In this document: positions 21,043-31,919 of the stretch, piece after piece | Layout of the letters: each line of letters begins with the position of its first letter | Numbering within the stretch: position 1 is the first letter of the stretch | Assembly: GCA_022592445.1 (NCBI GenBank) | Contig: JABYQR010000025.1 | Coordinates: 173,200-237,199 of the forward strand | DNA from: Cytidiella melzeri | Taxonomy: Eukaryota; Basidiomycota; Agaricomycetes; Polyporales; Irpicaceae | Length of the DNA stretch: 64,000 nucleotides | Direction: 5' to 3' | The notes under the pieces: generated by a model | What the model was told of the DNA's origin: nothing | The model's input: the letters and a program-made list of their open reading frames with translations, nothing else | The model's database searches: none | Program-made: the position numbers and the translations under genes

Positions 21043-23182
21043 ATGCCCGCCATGTTCGTCGATGCGTTGAGACTCGTTGGCAGGAAGGACCCAGACGTTG
21101 CTCCGTCGTTACCAGTTGATACTGCACAAGTGTCAGTCTTTCAGTCGACTTCAATCGTGCTCGTGCTACACTAATCTGCCTTACGCTTCTAGGAGAATCA
21201 CAAGTGTGAGTTCATGAAAGCTCGTCACCTCAACAATACTTGAGTCTGACAACGTTTGCTGGCCGTAGTATATGGGATTTGTCAGTTTCATGATACTGAT
21301 TTGGGATCATATAGTCACTCTGAGTGATGAGGTACGCTTCTATCTTGTTTTTGGCCAGTAGCTGTATGTCTTGAACAAATTTTACGACAGGTGGAGTATA
21401 TATGGAACGGGAAGAAGGGATTTGGTGAGTTTATCATCATGTCGGTGTTGAGGGAATATCGCGGCTCACCTTGTCGGCTAGTTGTGTGGCTGTTCTTTCT
21501 GGTATGACCGTTCTTCCATGGTACGCAACCATCAGAACTCATCTCTACCTTGCAGAATCGATACCTGACACCTCTCGGATTCATAATCAATCTCTTTGGT
21601 GCGAAGAGCTGCGCTAACAGTTCATTGGCTCGGTACTGAGTGTGATTTCCTCGCGATCATAGCTTATTTGTCTCCGACTTGGACCTTCGAAGTGAGCACG
21701 CAGTTCGTCACTGCCGTTGATCCCTATACTAACGGTTCCGTCTCAGCGGTTAGTAAATAGCAACATCATCAAACGAACTTCTAACAAACCAAGCTTTTGC
21801 AACAGATGCAGACACTTTGTTCGTTATGAAGGGAGCATGACAGTGACAGGCATCAACACCACAGCACTGATGATGCTCATGCGGTTCGTGGTAGAATATC
21901 CGTCTAGCCTTCCTGCGGCCTGACCAACGGCCGCAATGTCCCCAATTCTTTTCTCTTCTAGAATATCAGCACTCTACCACAGGACACCTTGGGTGATTGC
22001 GTTTGTGGCGGTGTTCTTCTGCGTGGAGCTCGGTGTCAACGCGTGGCTGTTGACGCATGGTGTCCGTCAGTACACTTTTACCGCATGACAGTGGCGCCTT
22101 TCTCATTCGTCGATTTTACGTATAGCGGTGGTGCATAACAGGCAAATTCATGGTACGCCTACCGACGATCAATACTGTTCCGCGCCTTAGCGCTGACATT
22201 ATCTCGGCTACTGTTGATAACCCAGCTTGTACCATGATCTTCGATGACAATGTGTACGTTTCTACTCGACTCAATGTCGCTGCCGTTCCGGATCTCATGT
22301 GATGGGTTGTGTAGGAGCGGTTGGATCGCGTCGGCGTCGGCGTGGTTACCTCTCAGCTACGATACGGTTGTGCTCTCTCTCACACTCAACAAGACTCTGG
22401 GCCCCATTCGCAAGAAGACGGCAGGAAAGATTGCCAGAGTATTGTTGCGAGACGGGATCCTCTATTACAGGTGCGCGATATCGTTGATTGCTGGAAGTAT
22501 TGCTGACCTGCTTTCCACGATTGGGGATGCAGTGTTATTTTTAGTGTGAACTTTGTGCTCACTATGATGATTGCTGCGGCCCCGTCTGGTCTGCAGAATG
22601 TCACTGCTCAGTACGTAGTCATTTGTCTTAATATTTGGTGTGTACGTCTACTGACCGTTTGTCACTACCCCGTTTCGCACATCAACAGGCTCGAATATTT
22701 GTGCGTCTCCATTGGTTAGGCTCCCCTGCATCTTCTTACCTGTGTCTATCTCGGATGCGTTGTTTCCTTCGAACAGGCTGACGGTCGCCATGATGTCAAG
22801 AATTACACTGCATCTACGGAAGCAAGTTTATGCGCAGGAGGTGAACGACGGGCTGCCATCGAGGTTGCCCAGCTTGAAGAGCAGCACGAACTCGCGTCTA
22901 CGTTTTGCCCGGTCCACCGGGGCTGGTCGCAGTACGACAGCCCTGGGAGACTCGGAAGATGTGTCTGTTGTGATACAGGAGTCTTCCGTCGTCCACGACG
23001 ACCGCGGAAACGTTCTTCGCGTTTCCAATAATGAGTCGGACGAGACTATGCTTGACGTCAAGGGTAACAAGATGGATGCCGTAGGCGGCTGGTTCGAACT
23101 CAGACCGCCTGCGCCTGTCAGGCTGAATACACACATAAGAAGGCCGGAGGAGGATCAAGCTGAGGTTCGTTTCGCTTGTTGA
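21043..23182 (+). CDS. Multi-pass membrane protein, DUF6533-like, with microexons
   Basis: Proposed exons: 21043-21129, 21269-21331, 21391-21424, 21482-21501, 21556-21598, 21663-21691, 21747-21748, 21806-21883, 21962-22065, 22126-22152, 22226-22253, 22315-22470, 22545-22610, 22689-22700, 22777-23182. They sum to 1155 nt, 384 aa, frame closed. The protein has about seven hydrophobic segments (e.g. MGFVSFMILIWDH, WVIAFVAVFFCVELGV, FVLTMMIAA) and a long polar C-terminal tail. The opening IWDHIVTLSDEVEYIW and FVRYEG motifs match the DUF6533 family common in Agaricomycetes. Function is unknown. The 2-nt exon CG at 21747 is unusual and is described in the findings. The first exon and start are less certain; a short extra exon near 21193 is possible. 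Confidence 0.75.
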
Positions 23183-24313
23183 GGAGAGGAAGCGGTCGAA
23201 TACGGATGAGATTAGGATATAAGACTAAGTAAATTATGTATGCCTATGTGGCGCAAAGCTAACTCTATTGTGTTTGTACAATATTTACGTCAAACGTTTG
23301 TTTTTGGGTCCGAAGGTATCTCGGACCTGTTGGTGATGTTTATCAACATCTACTGCGGAGGAGTCCAATGCTCGGCTGCGATCATCAGTTTACCATACTT
23401 AGAGATGAGGTACATCTAACAATTTAAATCTATCGACTGCTCGTATAGTCAAAATTGCTATGTGCAGAGAAGGAGAGTGAACTAGGTGTTGAGCGTTGAA
23501 GTTGCTGCTTTGCTGGTGCAAATACAACACCTGCCTCTTCGGGACATGACTTGGGATTTTGCGTGCCTGCCGATGATGTGCCGCAATGCCGAGCCTTGTG
23601 GGCAGAATCTGATCACAATACGCGTTATCCGAGCTGTTGAACTAAGTAAAGCTTTACATCCCGTAGCAGACCGCACAATCTACCTGCCGAGATAAATAGA
23701 GGCTGGGTATGAGCCTACCGAACAGTTGTCGTTGTGATTTCGTTGCAAACTTTTGATCTCGTAGACAGTTACGAAAGGCGTAGCGGCTGCCAGAATAGAA
23801 GCTCGGCGTGGCTGATAGTATCCCGGCAAGGACGGCAGCGGGTGCCGAGCTGATCCTGAGCGGCACTCGAGCGCCAATGACGTCTATGGCACACCTGTTC
23901 AAGTGTGCACACGACCATTTCTCACTGCGTCCGTCTACTCGCAGCTGGAAAGCGCAGGAGGATGGCGACCTTGAGCTTCATACCAGACAGCTCTTTCCAA
24001 TGCAATTGCCCCAAGATACCTTCAGAGACGATGTGTCGGAAATTTGCATGAAAGCTGCCAAGACCGACAAGCGAGGGCATCATATGGCTGTGGTACAAAA
24101 ACTTATCTTTGCGTATGATATCACCGAACATATCTCACAATTAGTTCATTGCCAGGACACTATACAGGAACAGCGTGCCGTGCCGATTGGTCGCCGACGT
24201 CCTGAACCTCGGTAGCTGCAATGGACCTGCATCCCGCAGTCACACGAGCATCTCAATCCCTCCCCATTTCTCCAACCGAAGTCGCCTTGATGTCCTGATT
24301 CCCTCTTACCGCC
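23183..24313. other. Intergenic region, no recognised gene
   Basis: About 1.1 kb. A 135-codon frame at 23808-24215 (+) starts MADSIPARTAAGAEL but has no recognised domain and no supporting splice sites. I could not decide whether it is real. The 3' end must hold the promoter of the Stealth gene. Confidence 0.35.
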
Positions 24314-26956
24314 ATGAAGTTTGACTACTTCCCTCTCTCCCAGACGAGCTCGTCTAGTCGACAACATTTCTCAGAGCTAGAACTCGAGGACTCTTTCAGA
24401 GACGAACCAACGCGGCGGAAGGCTCGCCGGAGACTAATTTTTGGCGGTCTGACAGCAGCTGCACTGGTTGCGCTCTGGTTCATCGCAGGCGAGGTCGTAG
24501 ACTTTGCGGACACCTTCTATGATGATGAAGACTTGGACCTGCTCGTCGATTCTCGCGTGGCATACCTACCTTTCGAACCGCCACCTAAACACGACTTCGA
24601 GTGGCCCGACATCAAGACAATCAAATTGACACCTACTCAAGAGCTACCCGACCATTGCCGCGATGCGTACTTTTCAAAGGGAGATCCATGTTACGACCCA
24701 GTTATAAAGCCCATGGACGTGGTATGGACATGGGTGAACGGCTCTGACAGGCTATTGCAGGAGGCAAAGCTGCAGGCAGAGAATAGCTTTTCACCAGATG
24801 ACCCGTTCCGCCCAAAGACATCCATAACCCAGTCCAGGCAGTACCGGTACGTGATCTGGTGGTCGTATACACCAGCTACGGCGCTAACTCGACAAACCTA
24901 ATCAAAGCGATAACGACGAGTTACGACACTCCATGAGGTCCGTACTAAGCAATTACCGGCCGTATATCCACAACTTTCACCTGGTTTCCTCGGATTTCGC
25001 TCTACCTCAAGAATTGGCCGCAGACTCTAACGTCAGCTACCCTGCGCACTGGCGGCTGGGCCAAATACCACAGTGGTTGGACATCTCGACGGCACAGTGG
25101 AGAGATGGGAATGTACATTTGAACGTGGTCCATCATGCAGATATATTTCGACCATATCCAAATAATAGTTTCAATAGGTAAAGGCGGAATCTGGCTTATT
25201 TTTTACAGCGTGTTGATCCGGTCTTACCCAGCTACGCCATAGAAGCTCAGTTTTCAAGGCTGCCGAACGTATCGGAGCAATTGCAAGTCCTCTTGTATTG
25301 CAGCATCATTCACCATACTGACTGGCCTGTTCATGTAGTATCTACCTAGTGACTATGCCTCTCACTTGATGGTCGGTAGTCGAAGCTAATGGCCTTGCCC
25401 AGAATGACGATTTTTATCTCTCTAATCCTGTAACCCCCCGCACATTCTTCACGTCAGGTAAGCTTACCAATTCGCCGCGGCAACCCGCTGCTTATGTTCT
25501 GTAGTATACGGAATGGTTCTCCGATTCGACACGGAGATCATGATATCACCAGAGAAGCCATCTCCGACTGAAGACCGCAACGAATTGCGCAGCATGGGCG
25601 AAAGCAGTTATTTGATTAGTAAGTACTGCAGCCTCTTTTTCTCGCGTCTCGGACCTTTTCACCGTAAGACGTATAGGCGAACGTTTTGGAGCTCGACATA
25701 GACCGTATGTCCTTCACGAAGCCAAAGCTGTGTCTCTTGCCATCGTACGCGAACTCTCCGCCATGTGGCCTACGTCAATCGCTGCCGCGGCCGTCCATCC
25801 ATTTCGGGAGACTGTGTCTGGCTCAGGTGACGTGAGCGTGCTGTTCCTCATGGTGCACTTTGTGGTAGAACGGTGGAGGGAAGCATTGTTGTGGTCTTGG
25901 GTTGTCGCGCGCAACGGCGGGCTGGAGGATCAGTGGAACGCCGACATCATGGCGGGTGCGTGGGCAGAGCTTGGCGGCCAGGAAGGAGAGAAGGAGCTCT
26001 ACGTCAAAATGAATCATCGGCTCACGCTTGACGATGACCGCGCGAAGGCGTACTTTAGAGTGAGCGGCCATCACAAATCCGACAGTACGTGGTATCGGTT
26101 CTGTGAGTGATCTAATAGGAAGTCAAATTTTTCAAGTTTATCATGACTAACATGTATGACTCGGGTGCGCGTAGCTTCATGGGACGGCTATCCGTACGCA
26201 TACATAAACGAAGATGATCGCGAGTGGCCATCCTTCAGGTCGAACGAGAAAGCGGAGAACCTACCAGAGTGCACAGTCTCCTACGAGCAATGTTTCGTCG
26301 ACGAGCAGGGGAGCCTGTTCACCAGAGCTACTGACATTCTGAAGAACATCGCCTTCCGCGAACCACAATGCGGAGACTGCGGTGAGTGGACGTTTGCGGC
26401 TCTCTGCATCTAAAGCACACTCCTTATACACATATAGTCATCCAAGCGCTCGTTCGAGCGAGTGGTCAACTCGGTCTCGAGGCGTTCCTACCTCCTGCAG
26501 ATCGCCACATACCTCGCGATGCGCTCCAATCCAATACTACGTCTGATGACGTACCACATCTGCCTCTTGACCCCAAGTGGAAGGATGTCGACTTCAGCCT
26601 CAGGGCTGTGGTGGATATCCCTGGCATGAATATACGGGAATGGACGCTCAGGCTGATGCAGCGTTACCGCTTCGTAGTCGGTATGTCCTCCCCCTCCTGG
26701 TAGCACCAACTCATTACTAATTAATCACTCTGTCATCTCAAATCTAGGTCACAGCCCTTACGTGTTTGTCATGCTCGAAAACCTCGATAACACCCGTGGT
26801 GCGCTCGACTGGCTCGACAGCTATGAAGAAGTGTCGATGGTTTGCGTCAACGACGATGTTCCGGACGGTCCTGGTCAGGCAGAAGTCTCCGAGTACTTTG
26901 TCGCATGGCAGGACAAGAGGTTTAATGAACCGGCGGCTTGGGAGCGCAGGCAGTAG
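24314..26956 (+). CDS. Stealth-family glycosyl-phosphotransferase, type II membrane protein
   Basis: About ten exons. Firm ones: 24314-24846, 24908-25177, 25232-25282, 25339-25348, 25403-25457, 25505-25618, 25677-26102, then three more ending at 26956. A single N-terminal anchor (LIFGGLTAAALVALWFIAG, near residues 40-60) suggests a Golgi/ER luminal enzyme. All four Stealth conserved regions are visible: CR1 MDVVWTWVNGSD, CR2 RDNDELRHSMRS, CR3 ERFGARHRPYVLHEAKAVS, and CR4 CVNDDVPDG near the C-terminus. The family includes GlcNAc-1-phosphotransferase and the fission yeast Xpt1; these transfer sugar-1-phosphate to glycans or polysaccharides. Acceptor is unknown here. Intron 25283-25338 has a GC donor and is followed by a 10-nt exon that restores the motif EQFIYLNDDFY. 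Confidence 0.88.
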
Positions 26957-27739
26957 TGATAGCTAAGAAGCATATGGTGTCTGGTGGAAAACTACGGATG
27001 GCAGAAGGACTGCTGTTGAGTACCCCGACGGAGGATGACATCGATGAGTTTCCAGTATTATGATGACAAAGTCCGATTTATGTGTGGATGCATGCTTCGT
27101 TTAGACTATCACTCACATTGACATTGACATAATATACAAGAATGTTTACATTCATAGCCTATTGTGGGCCCTATGAGACTGTTTGTCAACGCTACTTGGT
27201 GGTCCGGAGAGCTATGGAGCGCTTCACCTAGACTTCTGTACAATAGAATTGAGATTCGCAGTTTTACTGTGACCAATATTCTCTCTAGGCAATATGTAGC
27301 TTTGATGAGTAGCAATAAAACCCTTAGACGGAGTGGTGTTTGGTGAGAAAGCGAGCCTGCGAGCGCCCTGGCCAAACGTGTGCTTACTGAGTGAGAGAGA
27401 AGGCGGCGGGATTGCGCGTCTCGCAACTAATCTCCCGCCGCCTTTGCTTGTGGTTAGCACTCGCTCGTTAAAAGTTTCAGTTCCTTTTGAAGACACATCA
27501 TTCGAGAATCCCTGTCCCTATGGTCGAGACCAATGGGCCCCCTGCCGCCCTGCGCGCATTGGTGGAAACTCCGTTCAAAATCTCGCGCGCCAAGTTCTGA
27601 CCGCTGTCGCGAACGAAAACCTGAATAGGTTCGTTAGGAATGAGGAACAAGCGGAGAGGTGCAGTACGGGAGAGAGAACGATGGATTGGATGACGAGCTG
27701 TCCCTATCAGATGAGCCGCGAGTTGGCAGCCCTGCACCT
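26957..27739. other. Intergenic region with a GC-rich hairpin
   Basis: Between the Stealth gene and copia-1. A strong inverted repeat lies at 27401-27444: AGGCGGCGGGA and TCCCGCCGCCT around a roughly 20-nt loop. A 152-codon + strand frame (27333-27791) ends inside the LTR and has no recognised domain. Its natural downstream sequence would be at 37600 onwards. Confidence 0.4.
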
Positions 27740-27744
27740 CATCT

Positions 27745-28954
27745 TGTTAAAGCGAGATTGTATCGCTGATTATCGGAGATCAGATCTATGAACAATGTAG
27801 ATTAGATATGTAGACAGATAAGATCAGATAGTACATAGCATGTGATTCCATCATCATTATGGCCACACACGATGCGATACTTGCACCTTACTGTCTGCGT
27901 CAGCGCATAGCGGATGGGGATGTGACAAGTGACAAAATTTTGGTAGCGGATGAGCGGATGAGGATTGTTTCACGTGTGACAGATCTGAGTTAGCAGATGG
28001 TGGCGGGATGTGACACAAAGTGACACAGGCGGGGTGTGACACACCGTATTGCTGTATGGAAGGAGCCAGCATGCGCCTCCTTACCAGCAGGCTGTCTTTA
28101 GTGAGGACACACCGCCGACCAAGGACAACAGCCGTGACGACGTTACCCTCTCAACACGGCAGGTGAAGAAGTGTACCTTGACGAAACCCCACCGAAAGCC
28201 CCTTCCAGACCTCTCTGACAGCGACAATGACTCAGGAGTGGCTGGATACAATGGACTAGCGTTAGTTGGAGGGGAGGTGAAGCTTGTTGTTGATGCGCGT
28301 AAATCTTTCCGCCAGCGGACTGTCAGTTTTCACTTTACTGAACTGGTTGGACAATGATGCATGATGTCTCAACCTCAGAAGACAATGAAAATTGATATTT
28401 GTATTATTTAGATGCTCTAAATACACTGTTGGACATGTTTTCATTGCGCCGCAGGCCATAGAAAGTTTTGCCTGTCACAAGCAGATGAGTCGCTGGTGAC
28501 AGGTGACACAAATGACTTAGCGGAGGGGATGGGTCTATGTGACAGGTGACACATCTGCTATGCGCTGACGCATACAGTATTGCATTGTGTTCCAGTAGTT
28601 TCCATGACTGAATAGCAGAAGTACCATGAGGCTTCTGCATGACTCATATTTCATATACCAAGTGTATTGAGCTTACTAAAGGCTCAGTCATCACCATTCA
28701 GTTATGTAGGATGCTCAGTCATTGCTTACATTCTCTATTCAGTAGTATTAGCAAGCAGTACTGTGCATTACCAATCCTTACTCATATGATTACCAATCCC
28801 TACAAATTCTTACTCATATGACATTACTGTAACATTAGTAATCTGGTTACAGACATGTATATACCGCTCCTAGAGAGCAGAGAAATGATAAGACACTTAC
28901 TTCCAGAGTTAGTTGACCTTCCAAGTCATCCCCTACACTCGTAACTTTCAAACA
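27745..28954 (+). repeat. Copia-1 5' LTR, interrupted
   Basis: Begins TGTTAAAGCGAG and ends CTTTCAAACA. It matches the 3' LTR at 37108-37594 over its whole length except for the 687-bp insert at 27891-28577 and an extra duplicated stretch of about 29 bp near 28790-28815. The promoter and polyadenylation signals of the element should lie here; TATATA occurs near 28857. Confidence 0.9.
27891..28577. mobile_element. 687-bp TIR element inserted in the copia-1 LTR
   Basis: The element starts CTGTCTGCGTCAGCG and ends with the reverse complement of CTGTATGCGTCAGCG; the inverted repeats continue for about 21 bp with one mismatch. It is flanked by TA on both sides (27889-27890, 28578-28579), and the uninterrupted 3' LTR shows the empty site CACCTTATTGCA. 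A TA duplication fits Tc1/mariner-type movement. A 102-codon frame inside (28049-28357) has no recognised domain, so it is probably non-autonomous. Confidence 0.8.
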
Positions 28955-28967
28955 GGTTATGAGCCCC
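28955..28967 (+). other. Copia-1 primer binding site, half-tRNA type
   Basis: GGTTATGAGCCCC directly follows the LTR end. It is complementary to the anticodon stem-loop of initiator tRNA-Met (GGGGCTCATAACC, with anticodon CAT), the site used by Drosophila copia, which primes from a cleaved tRNA half rather than from the tRNA 3' end. The same site occurs in two other elements here (38380 and 46671). Confidence 0.75.
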
Positions 28968-29755
28968 GGCTTCTAACTCTTCTGACCACTCCTCTACTCT
29001 GAAACCTTCCTCAGGCTCAAAACTACACAACTGTTACTTCGTGAGTAACATTCCTTTCTACACATTGTAGGCCACTTTGTAGTAGAAGACCCAGTTGTAG
29101 TAGACTAAGCCTCGCCTCTCCTCGCCCATTTTTTCCATAACTATTTTCTACAGAATTGCCCCTGTTTTCTTACCCCTGGAACACGCGCATAGTCACATCC
29201 AATCGGTAGCCTACACCTCACACATGTTCTTGGCTTGTGGAGCACTATCAGAATCACACACCTACTTGGACAAAGCCCAATAAGGTGGCATTCAGAGGTG
29301 ATTGAAAGGGTCTTTTGTCTTAGACAATTGGGAGGCTGTGAAAAGCGGTGAAAGGAGGGAAAGTAGGCGTCACCTTGAGCTCGTGACTCAAGGGACTAAA
29401 AGGGAGCTGTGTACGACGCACAGTAAACACCCTTGGCATTCCCAATTTGTTGGTTTCTGTAGAATTTAGTAGAGGCTTATGTTGAACTTTGTTACTTTTG
29501 GTTTCACAAAGATTTTGTCTCCTGCACATTCACATATTAGTGACACGCGCTCTATTTTTTTCACCATTGCTTATTGTTTGGTTGAAGTCAAATTTGGGGA
29601 TAATTTTTGTGAAGAATCTCTTGTGCAAGAGTTTTTCTCACAGTTTATTCCTTTCACAGAAATTCCTCGCACGCTTCCGAGAATCTCTTTTGGATTGACA
29701 CCGATAACCGACAAGCACTCTGACCCGCATTCTGTTTCACCCACAAATTTTTAAC

Positions 29756-31114
29756 ATGCCTACCCGCCGTACCAATGCTATCTTTGAAAGGGCTGAACAA
29801 CGCTCCAGGAACTGGGAACAGTTTTTGGAAAGACATACTGAGCAAGTTTGCCTGGCCGGAGGTAACACTTTACGCATTCAACAGATCGGACCGGACCTGA
29901 TAAGGTTTGATTACGATTGTTTAGAAGCTGGCAGGGACCATCACACCTTTACATTCGATACCATCCCAAACCACCAATGGCATACGGAGGCTAAAGAAGC
30001 ACACCACACCAATTGAGAGGGGGGAAATCCGTAACGTGCACAGTCTAACAATTGTCGCGCCCCTCCTGCCACTTTCAATCACAAAACCCTTTGCCCCCAC
30101 CCGCATCCACAGGAAGCGGTTAACCGTATTATCAATAACATTCGCACATTCGTTCACGCAGACATGCGTCGAAGGGGGGACAATACTCTTCGCCTTGCCA
30201 AACTATATGATGAACAGCAATGCTGTTGTAACACCTCTTAGCCTCAAAGACAGCCAACTGCACCTTGTGGACAAGGTTTCCGCACAAACCACTGCAGACG
30301 AGTTCAATTCAAACTGGAGCAAGCCCATGCCGCCCGTTGCAGCAAACAGAGCCAGTCTCCACTCCCTTGTCAATCACCTCTCCCACACACTCCTGCTGTA
30401 CCCATCAACGTTGAGCAAGATGTTCCTATGGTTCCGCCGTCACCTGTCACCTTGAGCACAACCATTGTCAATGAGCCCGTCAAAACGATTGAGGAGTTCT
30501 TTGGGGAAGAGCGCCCTGTTGCTCCAACCACTGAGCTTCCTGATGCAAGCTTGTACTGCTTCGAGTGGGATGAATTGACTGGAACTGCGTTGCAAAACGC
30601 ACAGGACGTCGCTGACAAGATCTGGGATGGCAAGTTCACCAACACCAAACCCCACATCATGGATGCAATGTCTTTCATCACGGACAATGGTGTGGTGCTC
30701 AAGTTGAACATCAAAGGAGGTTGTTGTTGTCTGTTCTATGCACTCAAAGAGGAAGAAATCAAGTTGTACAAATTCATTGCAGCATCAGCTCGAGTTGCAA
30801 TCATGATGCAACACGGTTTTGTCTGGAATTGCACAGATGGGGAACGGGAACTATTTAAGCTCTGATATGACAACTTCTACACTGCTATGCAGGTTGTCTA
30901 AGGCAACGACAAGCTTAGCGAGCGAAAGCTCGTTCAGATCATCGCCTGGTGCCTCAAGCAGAACGACAACTGGACCACAATGTCCGAAGAGGTCAAGGAC
31001 CAAATTTGCAACTGGTCACAGCCAGCTGAGGAAGGACAGATTGTCGAACAGCTGACTGAGGAGAATGAGCTTCTCCAGATGTTGGACAGGATGGTAGCTA
31101 GAAATAGTGAATAG
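29756..31114 (+). pseudogene. Extra upstream reading frame in copia-1, unknown function
   Basis: One frame of about 452 codons runs from MPTRRTNAIFERAEQ to RMVARNSE, broken by about five in-frame stops that could have arisen by C-to-T changes. Long stretches between the stops look protein-like: charged helices at both ends, a central SLYCFEWDELTG and GGCCCLFYALKEEEIKLYKF. It is upstream of gag and lies in the same frame as the start of gag. It matches no retrotransposon protein I recognise. It may be a captured host gene or a lineage-specific accessory protein. The leader between 28968 and 29755 holds nothing recognised. Confidence 0.55.
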
Positions 31115-31406
31115 ATGGGCAATCAAACCTTGAGCATTTCTGCGCATGTGACATATAAAATATTGCGATGTGTATTTGTACATTTGTACACGGTCACATT
31201 CGACAAGTTTCTGTAGTTGTACTTGTAGTACTTTTGTACCACCTTTTCCTTTGTCTCTGCTGTCTTGTCAAATTGTTAGTAACACGTCTTATGTTTCCTG
31301 TAGATAAACTTGTGAAAATCTGGCACCGCGTTGTTAACAACTATATCACTTCTTTGATACCATAAACAAGTGCACTACATCTTTTGCCTTCTCCAAACAA
31401 AATCTC

Positions 31407-31919
31407 TTGTCTTGTGTCACTCAACCTTGTCCATATCATCTATTTGGACAAGACAGAGCTGATTACTTTGAAGACACCGATCCAATTGCTGTATACTCTG
31501 AAGGACGATACATTGTTCCTAACAACAAACAGCTCGGTGAAATCAATCCAGAGAATATTGGAGAAGAACCGCATCTTGATTGGGATCTTATTGTTAACAA
31601 CACTTCAACTCCACCCTCACCATCTCCGGAACCTCAAACAGGAGAAGAAGAATCTATATCCGCAATCACAGCAGTTGCAGTTTCAACAGTGTCTACGTTA
31701 ATCAAATCTCCGCCACGTCAATTGAAGGTAGACATACCAGATACAATTGAATCTGCATCAAAATCTGATTCTGAAGTAGAACATCTTCTAGACGAAGATA
31801 GTGACGTCGAAGACAACGCTCTTGAACTGCTTCTACCAGAAATACCCCTGTTGATCAACAAATACTATAGTAGATTCCATGGAGAGGAGTTTGACATTGT
31901 ATACTTCTTCTTACCATGA
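31407..31919 (+). CDS. Acidic ORF directly before gag in copia-1
   Basis: A 170-codon open frame, rich in Asp/Glu and Ser/Thr/Pro, with no Zn knuckle or catalytic motif. Its stop overlaps the gag start in the tetranucleotide ATGA (31916-31919). It could be a separate accessory protein or an upstream frame coupled to gag translation by termination-reinitiation. Not recognised. Confidence 0.4.
   Translation: MSCVTQPCPYHLFGQDRADYFEDTDPIAVYSEGRYIVPNNKQLGEINPENIGEEPHLDWDLIVNNTSTPPSPSPEPQTGEEESISAITAVAVSTVSTLIKSPPRQLKVDIPDTIESASKSDSEVEHLLDEDSDVEDNALELLLPEIPLLINKYYSRFHGEEFDIVYFFLP

Noticed and set aside
23808..24215. 135-codon open frame
   Set aside because: No recognised domain, no conserved splice context, and position between two complete genes; kept only as a note in the intergenic entry.
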